DNA from: Setomelanomma holmii
Lineage: Eukaryota > Ascomycota > Dothideomycetes > Pleosporales > Phaeosphaeriaceae
Length of the DNA: 64,000 nucleotides
Assembly (NCBI GenBank): GCA_010015745.1
Contig: ML978155.1
Location: forward strand, 124,001 to 188,000
Reading direction: 5' to 3'
Part shown: positions 10,810-23,966 of the stretch, in pieces
Layout: each line of letters begins with the position of its first letter
Position numbering within the stretch: position 1 is the first letter of the stretch
The notes under the pieces: model-generated
Database searches by the model: none
What the model was told of the DNA's origin: nothing
What the model saw: only the letters and a program-made list of their open reading frames with translations
Program-made: the position numbers and the translations under genes

Positions 10810-12012
10810 AAGGCTCCCGTTTCATGTACCTTCCTGAAGGAGGGATGAGGCGGGAGATTCGGTGTTTGGATCGCGAGGTCGGAATGTCGAGAGGAGGTGA
10901 ACGAAGGACGAGAAGGACGCATACCCAAGACGAGTTAGCGCGATTAATGAGATGGGAGTTGGGGGCGACTGAGTTTCTTTGTGTACGATTGCGATGCGAT
11001 GGTGGAGGATGGCATTCTTGATGAGAGTGTAGAGATACCCCAGCTTTTGAATGCATCAACACTTCAACCTGCAACTTGGTGCTTGGTTCTCGCTTGTGTG
11101 ATTCTTCTCACCGATGCATGAGAGCGTTTACTGCCATTACTGATTCGTATTTCCGAGATTTCGCTACCTGGATAAAGGTGGTCAGCGCACTTGCACATAA
11201 CCACACGTGGAAATACCGCAATGTTAGTTAGCCTTTAGCTTTCAAAAGATAGAGCACGCAACCGAAACATGGATCCTGAAACAAGCAGTGTCTAGCCATT
11301 CCGAGTGTCCGAGTTCATCATATTCAAGGGCGACGGGCTGAAGCGGATGAAAAGTTCTGGGTCCCAATCATCCATTCACAACTTCAGGGAGATGGTATCA
11401 TATTGAGCAGCATACGTGCTCGCTCTTCCAGCATCTCTTCGATCCTCACGTGGTTTCGTCACACGAATGCATTATGTCGTGCATTGATCAAGGTGGTTGC
11501 GGAGGTTCGGTACCTCTCCGAATGCCAAGCGCTAGCAACGGCGGTCGCGGCGCGCAAAAAATTTGGGATATCATGCTCCTTCCCCACTGCCGACTTGCTT
11601 TCAGAAACAATGTACCAACACGCCCATACTACCCGGGACTGCTTGTCCTGCCAGACAAAACCATCAATTGATCATCTGTCTTGTATAGATGGATCAGTCT
11701 CTATAGACTTCGACGACCGAATAACTTCATCCGCACCCCACTTTCACGGCACTTGAGCACGCGTTGCGCGTCAACAGTAGACCATCTCATTGTACGTCGA
11801 TGCAAGCTTTCTCCTTCACCCACTCCTTCATGATGATTTTGTCATATTTCAAAGATGTTAGACTTGCGACTTCAGCATGAGCGCACAACGACTTCCTGAT
11901 CCAACCACCCCACTACCGAGACTGCCGTAGCTCCGCGGCCAGTGCTACAGACTAACATGTGCAACTAGAATCGCCCACTCGATCCTTCCGCTATACGCCC
12001 ATACTATTCATC
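10810..12012. other. Intergenic region upstream of ADE4
   Basis: No supported gene. A frame at 11403-11756 opens with TTG and resembles no family. The last 250 bp are C/T-rich and probably contain the ADE4 promoter and leader. Confidence 0.5.
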
Positions 12013-13917
12013 ATGTGTGGCATCATTGCTGTGATCCACGGTGATCCGTAAGCGCACACATCACTCATCACAAGACAAGACTAAGAAGTGAAGCAAATCA
12101 CAATCGGCCTCGGTTGAGATACACGACGCGCTATATCTCCTCCAGCACCGCGGCCAGGATGCTGCGGGAATAGTCAGCTGCAGCACTGGTGGACGCTTCC
12201 ACCAGTGCAAGGGCAACGGCATGGCCTCCAAGGTCTTCCACGATGGCGCCCGCGTCTCCGATCTCCCCGGCTTCATGGGCCTCGGTCACCTGCGATACCC
12301 TACCGCTGGCAGCAGCGCCAATGCAGAGGCACAGCCGTTCTATGTGAACAGCCCGTACGGAATCTGCATGACCCACAATGGCAATTTGATCAACGCGCCG
12401 GCTCTGCGACAGCGTCTTGACCACGAAGCGCACAGGCATATCAACACTGAGAGCGACAGTGAGCTCATGCTGAACATCTTCGCTGATGAACTCAACGAGA
12501 CTGGCAAGGCGCGTATCAATGCCGACGACTGCTTTGCTGCGCTCGAGCGCATGTACAAGCTGTGCATTGGAGGTTGGGCTTGTACGGCCATGCTAGCAGG
12601 TATGAACATTTGCTTTCCTAGGTCCTGCCAACGGATACGACACAAAGACTTCGATACCCATTTGCTTGGGTCTTTGAGATCGGCTACATTTGAAGGCGTG
12701 AACGCTAACAAGCTCTAGGTTTCGGTCTCATCGGTTTCCGCGACCCTTATGGCATCCGCCCCATGGTCCTCGGCACCAGGAAATCGATCACTGGTCAGGG
12801 CATGGACTACATGATGGCCTCCGAGAGCGTCGCTCTCAAGCAGTGTGGTTACCGAGACTTCCAGGACATCCTCCCAGGTCAAGCCGTGATCATCGAGAAG
12901 GGCAAGGCACCTGTTTTCAAGCAGGTCGCAAACCAGGAGGCATACACTCCAGATATTTTCGAGTATGTCTACTTTGCCCGCCCTGACTCTGTCATTGATG
13001 GCATCGACGTCGATGAGAGCCGACGCAACATGGGCTTCACGCTTGCGGAGACAATCAAGAAGCAACTAGGACCTGAGAAACTGGCGGAGATCGATGTTGT
13101 GATGCCCATTCCGGAGACAGCCATCACATCCGCTGTCTGCGTTGCAGAAGCGCTCGAGAAGCCATATGTTCTCGGCTTCGTCAAGAACAGGTACATCTTT
13201 CGTACCTTCATCATGCCCGAGCAGGCCCAGCGCCAAAAGGGCGTTCGAGCAAAGCTAAATCCCATGGAAAAGAAGTTCGCCGGCAAGAATGTCCTGCTAG
13301 TGGATGATTCCATTGTCCGTGGAACAACATCGCGAGAGATTGTCCTCATGGCACGCGAGGCAGGTGCAAAGAAGGTCTATTTCACGTCGTGCGCGCCACC
13401 CATCACCAATGCGCATATTTACGGTATTGATCTGGCCTCCACTTCGGAGCTCGTCGCACACGATCGAGACGCTGCAGCCGTCGCAAAGCACATTGGCGCA
13501 GACGATGTTGTCTTCCAAACCCTCGAGGACCTCGAGAGTGCATGCGCTCGTCTTTCGCCGCGAACGACACAAAAGTTTGAAGTCGGTGTGTTCTGCGGAA
13601 AGTACGTAACGCCGGTCGATGATGACTACTTCGAACATCTTGAACGAATCCGGGGGGAGACGCGCAAAGTCAAGGTGATGGAGAAGGCGCGCGAGGCTGT
13701 CCTCCATGGTGTAGCAGACTCCAAGCAGATACGTATTGCCGCCAAGGGTGCTGCGGTCGACCAATACGGTAACGTCATACCATCCGACGAGACTCCGGCG
13801 AGACCATCGATCAATGGTGTCAGCAAAGCTGATGGAGCCAACGGACAACATAGCGAGGAGAAGAGGCCATCGCAGAGCCAAGATATCAGCCTGCATAACC
13901 TCAATGACTTCAACTGA
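12013..13917 (+). CDS. ADE4: Amidophosphoribosyltransferase
   Basis: Catalyses the committed step of purine synthesis: PRPP plus glutamine gives 5-phosphoribosylamine, glutamate and pyrophosphate (EC 2.4.2.14), in the cytosol. Exons are 12013-12047, 12094-12599 and 12719-13917; introns are 46 and 119 bp. The product is 579 residues. Exon 1 encodes MCGIIAVIHGDP, whose Cys2 becomes the N-terminal nucleophile of the class II glutaminase. HRGQDAAGI, GHLRYPTAG and THNGNL of the glutaminase domain follow. The phosphoribosyltransferase PRPP loop VLLVDDSIVRGTT is near residues 372-384. All key residues are present. The Ser/Gln-rich C-terminal tail is typical of fungal copies. The splice of exon 1 to exon 2, giving DPKSQSASVEIHDALYLLQHR, strongly supports the model. 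Confidence 0.97.
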
Positions 13918-16900
13918 TGGACATGGGTCATAGGGTTTCCTGAATGGGTTCGGTGGCTTTTTGGCGTTGGTGGTTTCGTGTCTAGATAAAAATTCTTTGA
14001 TGGATTGGCGCTACAAAACTTTTATATGTTCAACTCACATCTGCTCGACCTCACAAATCTTCTTATGCTGTTGCAGAGGGCTGACTGGCCTCAGTTGCTT
14101 TTGTCTCCAATGACTGTAAGTTCGAAAGCCATATGAGGTTATACAACACTCTGCCAGACTCGAATTTGCATGACGCGGCTCAGCTTGGAACACGCACGAA
14201 CCCCTACAAGTCCTTGCCCTGCTAGCTCATATCCTCTGGGAAACCAAAAGCCACTTTGAAGCTGTTGTACAGTCGTGACTAACCTCACCGTGTTTCGCCT
14301 CTCATGATGACCAGAGACAACGGTGTTTAAGTTCATACAGGACTCTGCTAGACTCGAACATTTACAATACGGGCCGGTATGCTTTGCACTTGGTTTCTAG
14401 CACGAGTCATACATACAGGGACTGATAACACAAGTGTCTGAGTGAAGTAAGAGACAAAGGCATTCAGCACGCGAAAAGTATTGCATGTTATGTTTGCGTA
14501 TGTTGAAGTTGTCGAACGGGTTTTAGGTACGCTGCTGAAGTACCTAGGAAGCTAATTGATCTTGATTGTTTTGGGGTTACACTCGAGCACATGAGATGTG
14601 TATTGTTGCGATGGGGAGAGGTTGATTGAGTGGAAATTGTTGGAAGATGTAGTGCATATGTTTGGGAGTAATGAAGAGGATGAAAATTGGAGTGACGAGA
14701 CGTAAGAGGATTTGGGATGATATGGAACTGTGCGAGACTTTGATATCGCATCCAGGCAAGGCATGAGTTTATGTAGCCTAGTTTGTATGTTCTGGAATGG
14801 TACTTTAGCATGGCAAAGGAAAATGTTCAATTGCTACTTAGCTCCACGTTCTCGAAATTCTTGGCTTGGAAGACGACTCCTTCAAACAGTGCCGTGATGA
14901 GCAAAGTATTTACGATATGGAGGTCCGAACGACCATACTAACTTAGTATCTCAAAGTCAAAGAGCAAGTTCAAAAGTGACAGAAAGCTATCACCACAGCA
15001 GAAAGGAATCAAGGATAAAGAAGAGGTAAAAGTACTTGAAACTACAGAGGAGTGTGTAAAACTGGTACACTCGCAAGGAGACTTAGTATAAGCTCCGCAC
15101 AATCATTACACAGATTAGTGCGTGCTTTCGGTGCATTGGCAGGAGGCTGACAAGAGAAAGAAAGTAGCTGAGATCACACGGAACTCTATTAGACTGCGTG
15201 TAGTATCAAGGTGGGACGCTCAGCAAAGACCGCGCACAACTCAAAGCTTTTGAGAAGATACATAACTCTGCACAACCACCATCTCGCAGCGAGTCTCGAC
15301 ATGTGCGATTGCGCTGGAAGACAAGAACCATCCAAAGGTCCACGTGCTAATAATAAGAGTAAGAGGTATGCACGAACGTATCCGTTCAGTATGACGTTGT
15401 TCACGTAGACGTCGCATGGCAGTTAGGCCTTCTGATACCGTTCGGGGCCTGTGAAACAGCTGTTTGTCACGGAACCATGCGTGCGACGAAATGGCCATAT
15501 ATATGGGACAAGTGGACGTAAAGTCAATACCCGATGCATATGATTGACGGAATGGCCAATGTAGCTTCGACAAAGGGCCTCGAGTGCACAATACGCTGAT
15601 GGCGACGTTATAGCTCGAATCATCTCGCAGCCTGGTTATATTCGGATTCGCGAAAGGAAAAGGAGCAAGACCCACAGCTACATCGCGCACTTAAAGCAAC
15701 ATACCATCGTCTACAGCGCGCCGGATGGCGTGTGCGCCAGACTAGGAGCGCATGGTAGGACGGATGGTTGAGACTGGCTACCGAACTGAGAACCCAGGTC
15801 TCGTTCGTTGTGGCACTTTCCTTCTGTCATCAGAACGGATCAAGACTGATGGTGTGTTTGGACAGCCCATGTGCATATGAGCCAGGCGAGTTGTAGGAGG
15901 CCGCTGGTGGTGGTGTAGAAGGTGACAATAGAGAATCCTGTATCGCGGCATACCATGCGTGTGAAGTGGTGCCAGGCCGTAACGGTAAATGAAGGAATGT
16001 GAGTGATGGTGGATCAAGGCATGCGGGAAGGAGACTTGGCTTAGACCGGCTGTCTTCGCCAAAGCGATATTCTGTATGGTTCGAGACAGTTGACTGGTGT
16101 AAGCTGTTTGCTCTGGGTGATACATGTTGTTGTTATGGTAGGTCGAACTGTTGTCTAACGAAGAAGCAAATCTACCATGATTTGCGCATATCCTAGCAAC
16201 GACTGAAAGTTTGGCTTTGTGTCCTTGTTGTTATGTGAGACCAGCCCGGCTGCAGTTCGAGTGTTCGACATAGCTCTAGTCATTGCAGTGGCAGTCTGAT
16301 ACTGGAGCGAAATCACTGTTGATGCTAGTCTTGGTATAGATGAAGCTGCACAAGCTACATCCCGAACTCTGATATTGTGCCAATACCCTTGTCCTCAGAT
16401 ATCGTCGATCCTATATTTCTGCCGAGGCTGATCGGTGTGCTTGAAGCCGTCAAGCGCTGTGGAGAAACAATAAACCTTATGCCTTGCGCTCAATTTGAGC
16501 ATCCGTGGACATCTGATGCATTGATGGATATGGTTCGGATATAAGCTTCTACCACCGGAGTCTCCAATTTTGGGGTATCTTCAGCCAGATATATCCGGTG
16601 GCCTAAATGCTGGTAAATGGCCGCGCGGCAATAGGAGGTTGGCATAGTTTGATTCCCGCAGCATTTACGCAAGTTTCGTCCAAATATGGGCATTGCTGAT
16701 GTCGGCTGGGACCAGGTTCTGATTACTTTGTCAGTGTAGCTCAGAGTGCAGCCGTGACTTGGAAATGAAAAGTTCGACCTCCGAGCAATAGAATTAGTCG
16801 AGAAACATTGATATGTGATGTGTCCTTACACGGCGCTTGGGAAGAGTGTCGAGTGTCGAACTTATCCAATGCTCACGTAAAGATCGAAGAGCCATGTTTG

Positions 16901-19900
16901 TCAAAATCCATTCCGTCTCAAAACGTTTAGCCGTGGCGCACGCCCCACAGCTCGCCTTGTTCGCGACTGCGAGACTGGGTGACGTTGACCATCGAGAGTT
17001 AGTCGGCGTTGCGAAAGCGCTTAAGTTGAAACACGCACGCTGTGTTCTTGCCGATCTCCTTGTCCGGCTACGCACCAGCCTAAAAAGAAGGTTGTTGATG
17101 TGTTCAGGGTGCGGATGGCGTGCCCCAAAAAGTAAGTTCGCAGCAGGTCCGATACTGAGGATGATCGACACTGTGAGTCTGCTTGGCGCTGTGGCTGATC
17201 TAGGCAACTTTTGGAGAGCGAGCAGTGGAGAATTTCGTGCTTAGTGTTGGGCGTTGTTTGCCTCAAGGCTACGGAGGGAAATCTTGCCGATTGGGTTTCG
17301 TGCCAGTTTGTGCGACCATGGTGTTGCTGGTCGTGCTGAAAATGCTTTGGAACTATTGTGGTGGGGCGCTATGTATGTGTGTGCGTGTTGTGGGGTTTTT
17401 GTGGTGCAGCACAGCGATACGCGAAATGTTGTTCATGCCTCCTCGACAAAGCATAGCTGGAACTATCATGAAGGTAGACTTGATTCAAGAAGTACTGAGT
17501 CAGTGGCGCAGCCTCATTTCTGTGTGTAGGGGTGCGGAACTTGCCTTTCCCCACCATCGGGTTTAGGTTTCGCTCTCTTCATCCAGCTGGAAATCCCATC
17601 GTCCACTGTCATGCAGTTCTACTAGCGGTCGATCAAACTCCATTTCTGGTATAGATCAAAGTTTCACGTGATATCGCAATCCCAGCCTACAACAGACTAG
17701 AGATTCATCGCTCCACTAAATGTTGCGCCGGCCGACTAAATGTCTCCGAGCTATCGGTTCGATGTTCCCGATGACAGCCTCCGATCGGCGCCTATCGTGG
17801 TTTCCGTGATATAGGCAGCTATGGCACAACCTTAATTACACTGGTACCCTATGATCTGCATTCCAGCAATTTGGGCACTACAGCAATCTCTAAACCCATG
17901 GTGTTGCTTGGTGTGGAAATGTGTATGTTGATGGTCTCCGAGCGGATGCAGTGATGCGATAAGTTAAGGCCATGCAGGAGCGGAGACACCTCCGCTTGCT
18001 CGACGACTGCGTCCATTCATTTGACCCAAGGACGAGCGAAATCGGGTCGTGGAGGAGAGAACGTGCATTAGAGCTCTGTAGAAGCGCCAATGGCTGGCGC
18101 AACACGAGTTTCTGTTTGCGAGACGAGCTGTGGACGGTGCTGATACACCAAGTACGCACCAACACATCACTTCTGCTGTATGCGTTAACATCAGCTGTTC
18201 TTGTCTGTGGTCTCGGATTAGCGAGCGGAATCTGAGCTGCATCCATCCACACAGAAGTTGGTGCTGCAGGGAGCCTCGAATAAGTCACTTGGGACTAGAT
18301 CAGCCGCACAGTGATAGCTCGAGCACCTACTAAGTCAGCACGTGCAATGCGGACACAATTACGCTTGCCATATAGAGGCCACCTTGTGAAGGATTTGCAA
18401 TGTTTGGGATCCTAATATTCAACAAAGGCTACCTTTGTAGGACGAAGCATCTTTGATTCCAGATTACTGTTCTCAGAAGCATCCCCACAATCGGGGAGCG
18501 ACAGAAGCGAGACGGACAACTCGGCTCGGAGCGCAAGGCGAGGAGAAAGCATTCTTGACTTAGAGACAATTGCTTGAGTCAATTTATAAGGTTGCTGGCT
18601 GTCCAAAGCTGAGCGCGCTCAGAGCTTACAGCACGTTTTTAGGCTGAGGCCCAAGAAGGAGGGAAGCTCACGGTATCGTTAGCTGTACATTGGCAGGTGC
18701 TATCGATATGCCTGTACGATCACAGTTGGTGACTGCCAGGGCTTATTTGGTTGCTTTTGGTTGACTCCGTGCTTGCACGAGGTAAAACCTAGGAACGCAT
18801 CCTGGACAAGAATGGGCAAAGGAGATCCTCGCGCATGGCATCGTTACATACACTATCGATGGGTAGACTTGAAAGAGTCTTTCTGAAGCCACATAGACTA
18901 GGGTACAAGGCTGATGGTGCGCAAGTCCAGCCGTGTTGGGGCATCAACGCTTGTGCCTTGCACACATAGAGATTCCCTTAATTGAATAAACCCTGCAGCT
19001 GGTTGTGGTGGAGAGTTCTCTGGTCCTGTTGGAGCGACGTCCCTAAAAGGAAGATAAGAAGCCGGATACCAATATTCCTGAAGAAAGGAGTAGTCTCATG
19101 TACGGAGTCCAAATTCGTAAATTCGTGTGCGGCTTGGTCTCATCTCTTGAGTCTTGGCTGACCATTTGGACAACAAGAATATTGTAGGCAAAAGCTGTCC
19201 CACGACAACATCTGAGGTTGGGTTACGTTGGGGTTGATGAGCTCGGTATCGACATCTGTTGCCATTAGTCAAAGGTTCCGTCACTTTGTAGAACTTCCCA
19301 ATTTGCAAAACAAACACTCTGGGCGCTCTCAGCGGTATTGCAGTCGGCGCATGCCAGGGGAGTGTTCTGGGTGAAGCCATGCATGTGTTCCTGCATGCGA
19401 CAATTTCAAGAAGTCGGGCGGTGTAGGATCGACGATACCGTGGCAAAGGAACGTGTGATCGTCCTGACCCCTGGCATCCAAGAGGCGCCATGCGTTCGAG
19501 TTGTACGAACTGCGGAGGATGCGTGGGGCTGTCTGAGTGACATCCCAGGTCCATAGTAAGGTCGTATTCGGCTTCGAGGGACCAAGGATGTGTGTCAGTC
19601 TGCACCATCCACCATGACGATTCTACATGAACGACAAGACTCGGAGAAAGACGACATAGTTTGTACCGATATTTACAACTACCGGCAATTCGCGCTCGCG
19701 AAGCTCGTGGGGAGCACATGGCTATCGGACATAAAGAAAGTGGGGTGTGTCGCTTATCCATATCCACGCAAACTTGCGTGCTACTCGCGCTGATGGGACG
19801 CTGATAGTCGGTGGCCCATATTCGGAAGGTGTTAGTAAACCCCGGTCGAGATGTCTCGGACGGACACCAGATACCTTTCACGGTCTCGCGGTGACACACT

Positions 19901-22538
19901 TTTCGGCTCTGGACACGAGATAAGTATTGGCATGTCGTGGCTGCTGTCATTGTCGCGTCTGGCCGGCGGCCACAGCGTTTCTGCAGCCAATGGCCGATAA
20001 CCGATAGATCGAAATTCATCGCTGATTGCCGGAGGCCAAAGGCAGTCCTGCTATTTCGTGTTTGGTACCATGGCTTGACACTTGCAAGGTGTGTGATGCC
20101 AGGTTTGCGAGGCATTATCAAATTAGCGAGCCAAGGCCGACGCGATGCTGGGGGCTGGCGATGCACCTGCAGCCTCGCGCGGAAGCGTTTATAACGGAAC
20201 GCTCGATCGCGCCTCCGCGGCGCAACCAGGACCAGACGATAATTAGAACAGCTAATAGACGCCGAAGCAACATAGGCGTTGCTAGATCGATCGGCGACTA
20301 TATGTTTCAGATGATGTGCTAACGATTTAGCCAAAATGCACCCCGACTTAGCGCAAGAACGACCGCAAATTCACGAGGTTGAGCCTCGTTATTGGTAAAG
20401 AATCCGCGGACCCGGTATCGACAGGACAACAAGAGCCAATACCAAGTACTCTCGAGTTGAGCTAAACCAAGCTGCAGGGTCAGGGCCGGTATCGAGGGTT
20501 GCTAACCATGTGCGATCGATGACACGAAGAGAAGCGGAGGCGCGGGAGACGGCATCAAACCAGTATCTGGAAACGTGGGATATCGATGTCGTCTCTGCAT
20601 GTCGTTCTCCGTACCTCACGACTATGCAGCTATGGGCAAAAGAAAGGCGCACCGCCAAAAACGCAATCCTGCAAGGCCGCCACGCTACACTAGCACTAAG
20701 CAGTGTGGGGAGGTCCCATAAAGGCTTCTCGGGAAGACGGCGACTTGGAGACGTTGTTCGCGATTGCAACTGGCCACGGACGCTCAGCATTGCGTACTCC
20801 GGTGTAAGGGCTACCCAGGTGAATCTTTGGTTGTACCAGATCGCAGTGCCCACGTGCGCAGGCCTTTCAGACGGCGCCCAGGCAGTGGGTGGAAGTCATG
20901 CACGCGTGCACATCTCCCAGCCAGATTGCTGGGTCCGTCTCCAAAGCCTCTTTGCAGCGCATTAAGCGACAACCACCCATCACGTCCCATCGACGCCCAC
21001 CACTTAGCTTCGCCGACTGACAGCTGCTGTGCGACCTTGTCTTTCTTCCGTATTGGTATGAGCAGTGACGCTGATTGTCTGCAATCACGATGACGCCTGT
21101 GGAAATGAATCGGGGCTTTCCAGGATACTTAGCGAGATGAAGAGTGTGGAGAAGGAGTGCGATTTTGCAGCCATGTGTGTCAGGATTCCATGAACGGCGG
21201 CGCCATCCAGTGCGCATCGATGGTCTCCCTGCTGCCAGACCTGTGCCTCTCCGGCACCTGCATTGTGCTTTGCTCCGAGAGGGATCATCGCTGATGGCGT
21301 TGCTCGACTAGGCGACGTCACGACAAAGGAGCGCCATTATTCGAGCAAAATTCCCACCGGTTTCTAGTGTGCGTCAGCCTTTGGTTAGGCAATTCGGCCC
21401 TGAGGACCCTCGTCGCGTCTTCGTCATCTGAGATCCGACTGTTGAATGGGACCCCAGGCGCAACCGCATTGCCCTAGTCATCGTTCGCACGCACAGAGCT
21501 AAAGTCAGTCTAGATTAACCTCACCTTGGTCCTCTAGCTCCTGCAGCATGCTTCGTGGTGGGCCCCCTACATGTATAGATGAACTATCAAAAATGATTTT
21601 CATCCTGCAGTGTGTTCGAAACCATGTTCGGATGGTGCTGCACCACATGTTAGTCCAGTGCATCGGACTGCCGCATGCGATTCGGCGGCTGCCGCTTCGT
21701 TCTGTTACCATCCAGCCTTCACATCTGTGATCCATCCCGCACATCATGAGTCCGTGCGCGCCACCAACACGCAGGGTTCATCAGCACAACTGCCTGTCAG
21801 GACGATCTTGCCAGTCTTGGAAGGAGCATGCTGGGGTGTTCAATTCACCTAAAGATTTCACAGGCATTCAGTAGACTAACCCATCGTGGGCGTAGCGTGA
21901 GCTGCCTCGCCACTTTTAATCATGCACTCACTTCAACCAAACAGCGTGTTCCAAAAATCTATATTCAGTCCTACTTCTTTTCGTCTTGCGCAGACTTTGC
22001 TTTTGGCGCCTGGTATTTTGCTGATTGCAATTGCGCCCACGCTAGGTGCTAATGACTTAACACGAAGCTCACATTGGTTGTCGCTACGGTGCACGACTGA
22101 CTGTTCTCACCGTCGCCATTCTCCTGGTGCCTCGTTCACTCGGTCCTGGGGCGTTTCCGACTCTTGGCCCGGCCGCCGCGCTCATACCCGCCGCATTGAT
22201 TGCGCCTAAAAGCCCATGGCACCGTGATCACCCCGTCCGCCCCCGCCAGCTGCTTCCGAGATCTTGTCGTGCGGGCTCAAACGTTTTGAGGTTACCTTGC
22301 CTGACATTTTAGGTACGTGTACTGTTTAGATTCATTCTGCCATAGTGGGGCTGCCAAACTTTAAACATCCCATACTAATAGCTTCAGTACCTCTTCATGC
22401 ATGGTCCAGTCTTGAAACTTGATATTCAGGTATTGCGACAACGTTACGCCGCACATGGCTGTGGACGCGGACAGGCGCGCGAAGAAGACTGCTGCTAGAC
22501 TACAACACGCGTTGCTTTTACAGCCCGTCACCGACGCA
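13918..22538. other. Gene-poor 8.6-kb block
   Basis: I find no protein I can name. There are many frames of 60-155 codons on both strands, mostly opening at non-ATG codons and with Arg/Ser/Thr/Pro-rich translations typical of non-coding DNA. One outlier is a stop-free minus-strand frame at 19096-20334. Base composition stays near 50% GC, so there is no obvious AT-rich, RIP-mutated repeat. I saw no terminal repeats, transposase motifs or tRNA cloverleaf. The right end (about 22300-22538) is the promoter and 5' UTR of the Zn(II)2Cys6 gene and contains a plausible UTR intron end (gcttttacag). Confidence 0.45.
19096..20334 (-). other. Unusually long stop-free frame, coding status unknown
   Basis: About 412 codons without a stop on the minus strand, far longer than expected by chance at this base composition. 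The frame opens at TTG; the first ATG lies roughly 70 codons in (translation MPRKPGITHLAS). The translation is rich in Arg, Ser, Thr, Pro and Cys, has no recognisable domain, and the codon third positions I sampled are not G/C-biased as in neighbouring genes. It could be an orphan gene, a decayed gene or a coincidence. I do not assign a function. Confidence 0.2.
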
Positions 22539-23966
22539 ATGTCCTTCGATCCTCCGAACCATAGTCCTGAGGTCAGTGCTCGCGTTACAGACAACAGCTC
22601 CATTCAAAGCCCAGAGGATCGTCTCCAACCAAAACCCACCTCAATCGGTCAAGAACCCAACGGTCAATCCCAACTGGCGTCAAGTAAGAAGAGAAGACCT
22701 TCGAAGAGCAAGGCCCCTGGAGAATTGAAGAGGTCAACCTCAACACCTCATATGCGCAACCTCGCACTAGGGAATTCTGGCGAGCTCTCGCCGACAAGCA
22801 ACAAGCCGCGCAACAAGCTAGGGTATCATAGAACCTCAGTCGCATGTGGTAAGCAGTGAATCGACTTCATATGTCTCTGAGGGCAGAACTGACCTGTAAC
22901 CACAGGGCATTGTCGGCGAAGGAAGATACGATGTCTTCTTGCTCCAGATGATCCACAAGGACGTTGCGCAAACTGCATCCGCCTGAAGAAAGAGTGTAAC
23001 TTCTACCCCGTGGAGCACAACCCCGACATGCCACACTCCCAGACCGTGTCAACTAAGGATACAACCCCGGGCCAGCCACTGACTCCAGCGACGTCTTCAC
23101 CTCGGCACCTTCAGTCAGCTTCGGGAGACAAAGTGGGCGAGTTCCGCCAACCTTTTCCATCAACAGGCGCAAACGCCAACTATGGTTTTCAGGGTGACCC
23201 TGAACTGGACCAACAGCAAGGTCCTCCTCATGGCCGTAGTAAGCCATACCAGGACCGTATGAAAGCTTCCACGCTAACAGACACAGTGCCTGTTCAACAA
23301 GCGTCATATCCTTATCCTCACCCCATAGACACACATTGGGCGCCTCCCGCGAACTATCTGCCTTCTTCCACGGTCGCAGAAAGCCCATCGTCAAGCACAA
23401 GTTATTGGCGACAGTCACCTTCAACGGCGAATTCAGCGTATGGTAGCGAGTCGAACGTTTCCGGTGGACACACTCCCGCAGCCATGAGCACAAGCTCAAC
23501 GATGTCTTATGGTCACCCGGACGGCCATTCGTGGAGCGGGCAGCCGCCATTCCAACCTCCTACGAGGTCCATGTCTTACGGAAATATTGAAGGCTTACAG
23601 CCGCAGCAGTACCCAGGCCAAGGATTAGGCATTCAGCACCATGACTTTCCGCGACGCACTTCGCCGTATCCTTATCCTACCACTATCGACACGAACTCAT
23701 CTGCAGTCCATGCCACGACCGTGGGCGGCTCAGCTGACGCGCCTCTTTCTGCACCGCTTGCTTCGAACCATCCGTTTTATCCTCCAACATCGTGGAACTC
23801 GTATGAAGGAGTACAGAACCAAGGGGTTCCTATGCCAGTGCCTGGACGGTCAATGAGCGTGCAGTGGTATGCCGAGCCAGGTCATCTGGATAGAGTTCAA
23901 GAGGAGGGAGGTCCGCCAATGACGTACAGTCAGCATGGAATGCCGCAGTACTTTTCTGGCGCCTGA
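22539..23966 (+). CDS. Zn(II)2Cys6 transcription factor
   Basis: A nuclear fungal-type binuclear zinc cluster regulator of about 456 residues. Exons are 22539-22848 and 22906-23966; a 57-bp intron (gtaagc donor, aactgacc branch, ccacag acceptor) falls inside the zinc finger. Splicing yields CGHCRRRKIRC followed by CANCIRLKKEC, i.e. C-x2-C-x6-C-x10-C-x2-C-x6-C, near residues 103-130. The N-terminal 100 residues are polar with a basic patch (KKRRPSKSKAPGELKR). The rest is low-complexity Ser/Pro/Gln/Tyr-rich sequence without the usual fungal_trans middle homology domain, so it may rely on a disordered activation region. The ATG at 22539 was chosen because a good acceptor (gcttttacag) sits just upstream; an in-frame ATG at 22455 is the alternative. 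Targets are unknown. Confidence 0.9.

Noticed and set aside
16794..17244. Overlapping plus (135 codons) and minus (137 codons) frames
   Set aside because: Neither resembles a known family and both strands are open over the same bases, suggesting local lack of stops rather than a gene.
16240..17780. B-box-like ggttcga strings suggesting tRNA genes
   Set aside because: No matching A box, acceptor stem or anticodon arm could be folded around them.
13918..22538. RIP-mutated transposon remnant
   Set aside because: Base composition stays near 50% GC and no TA-rich decay, terminal repeats or transposase motifs were seen.
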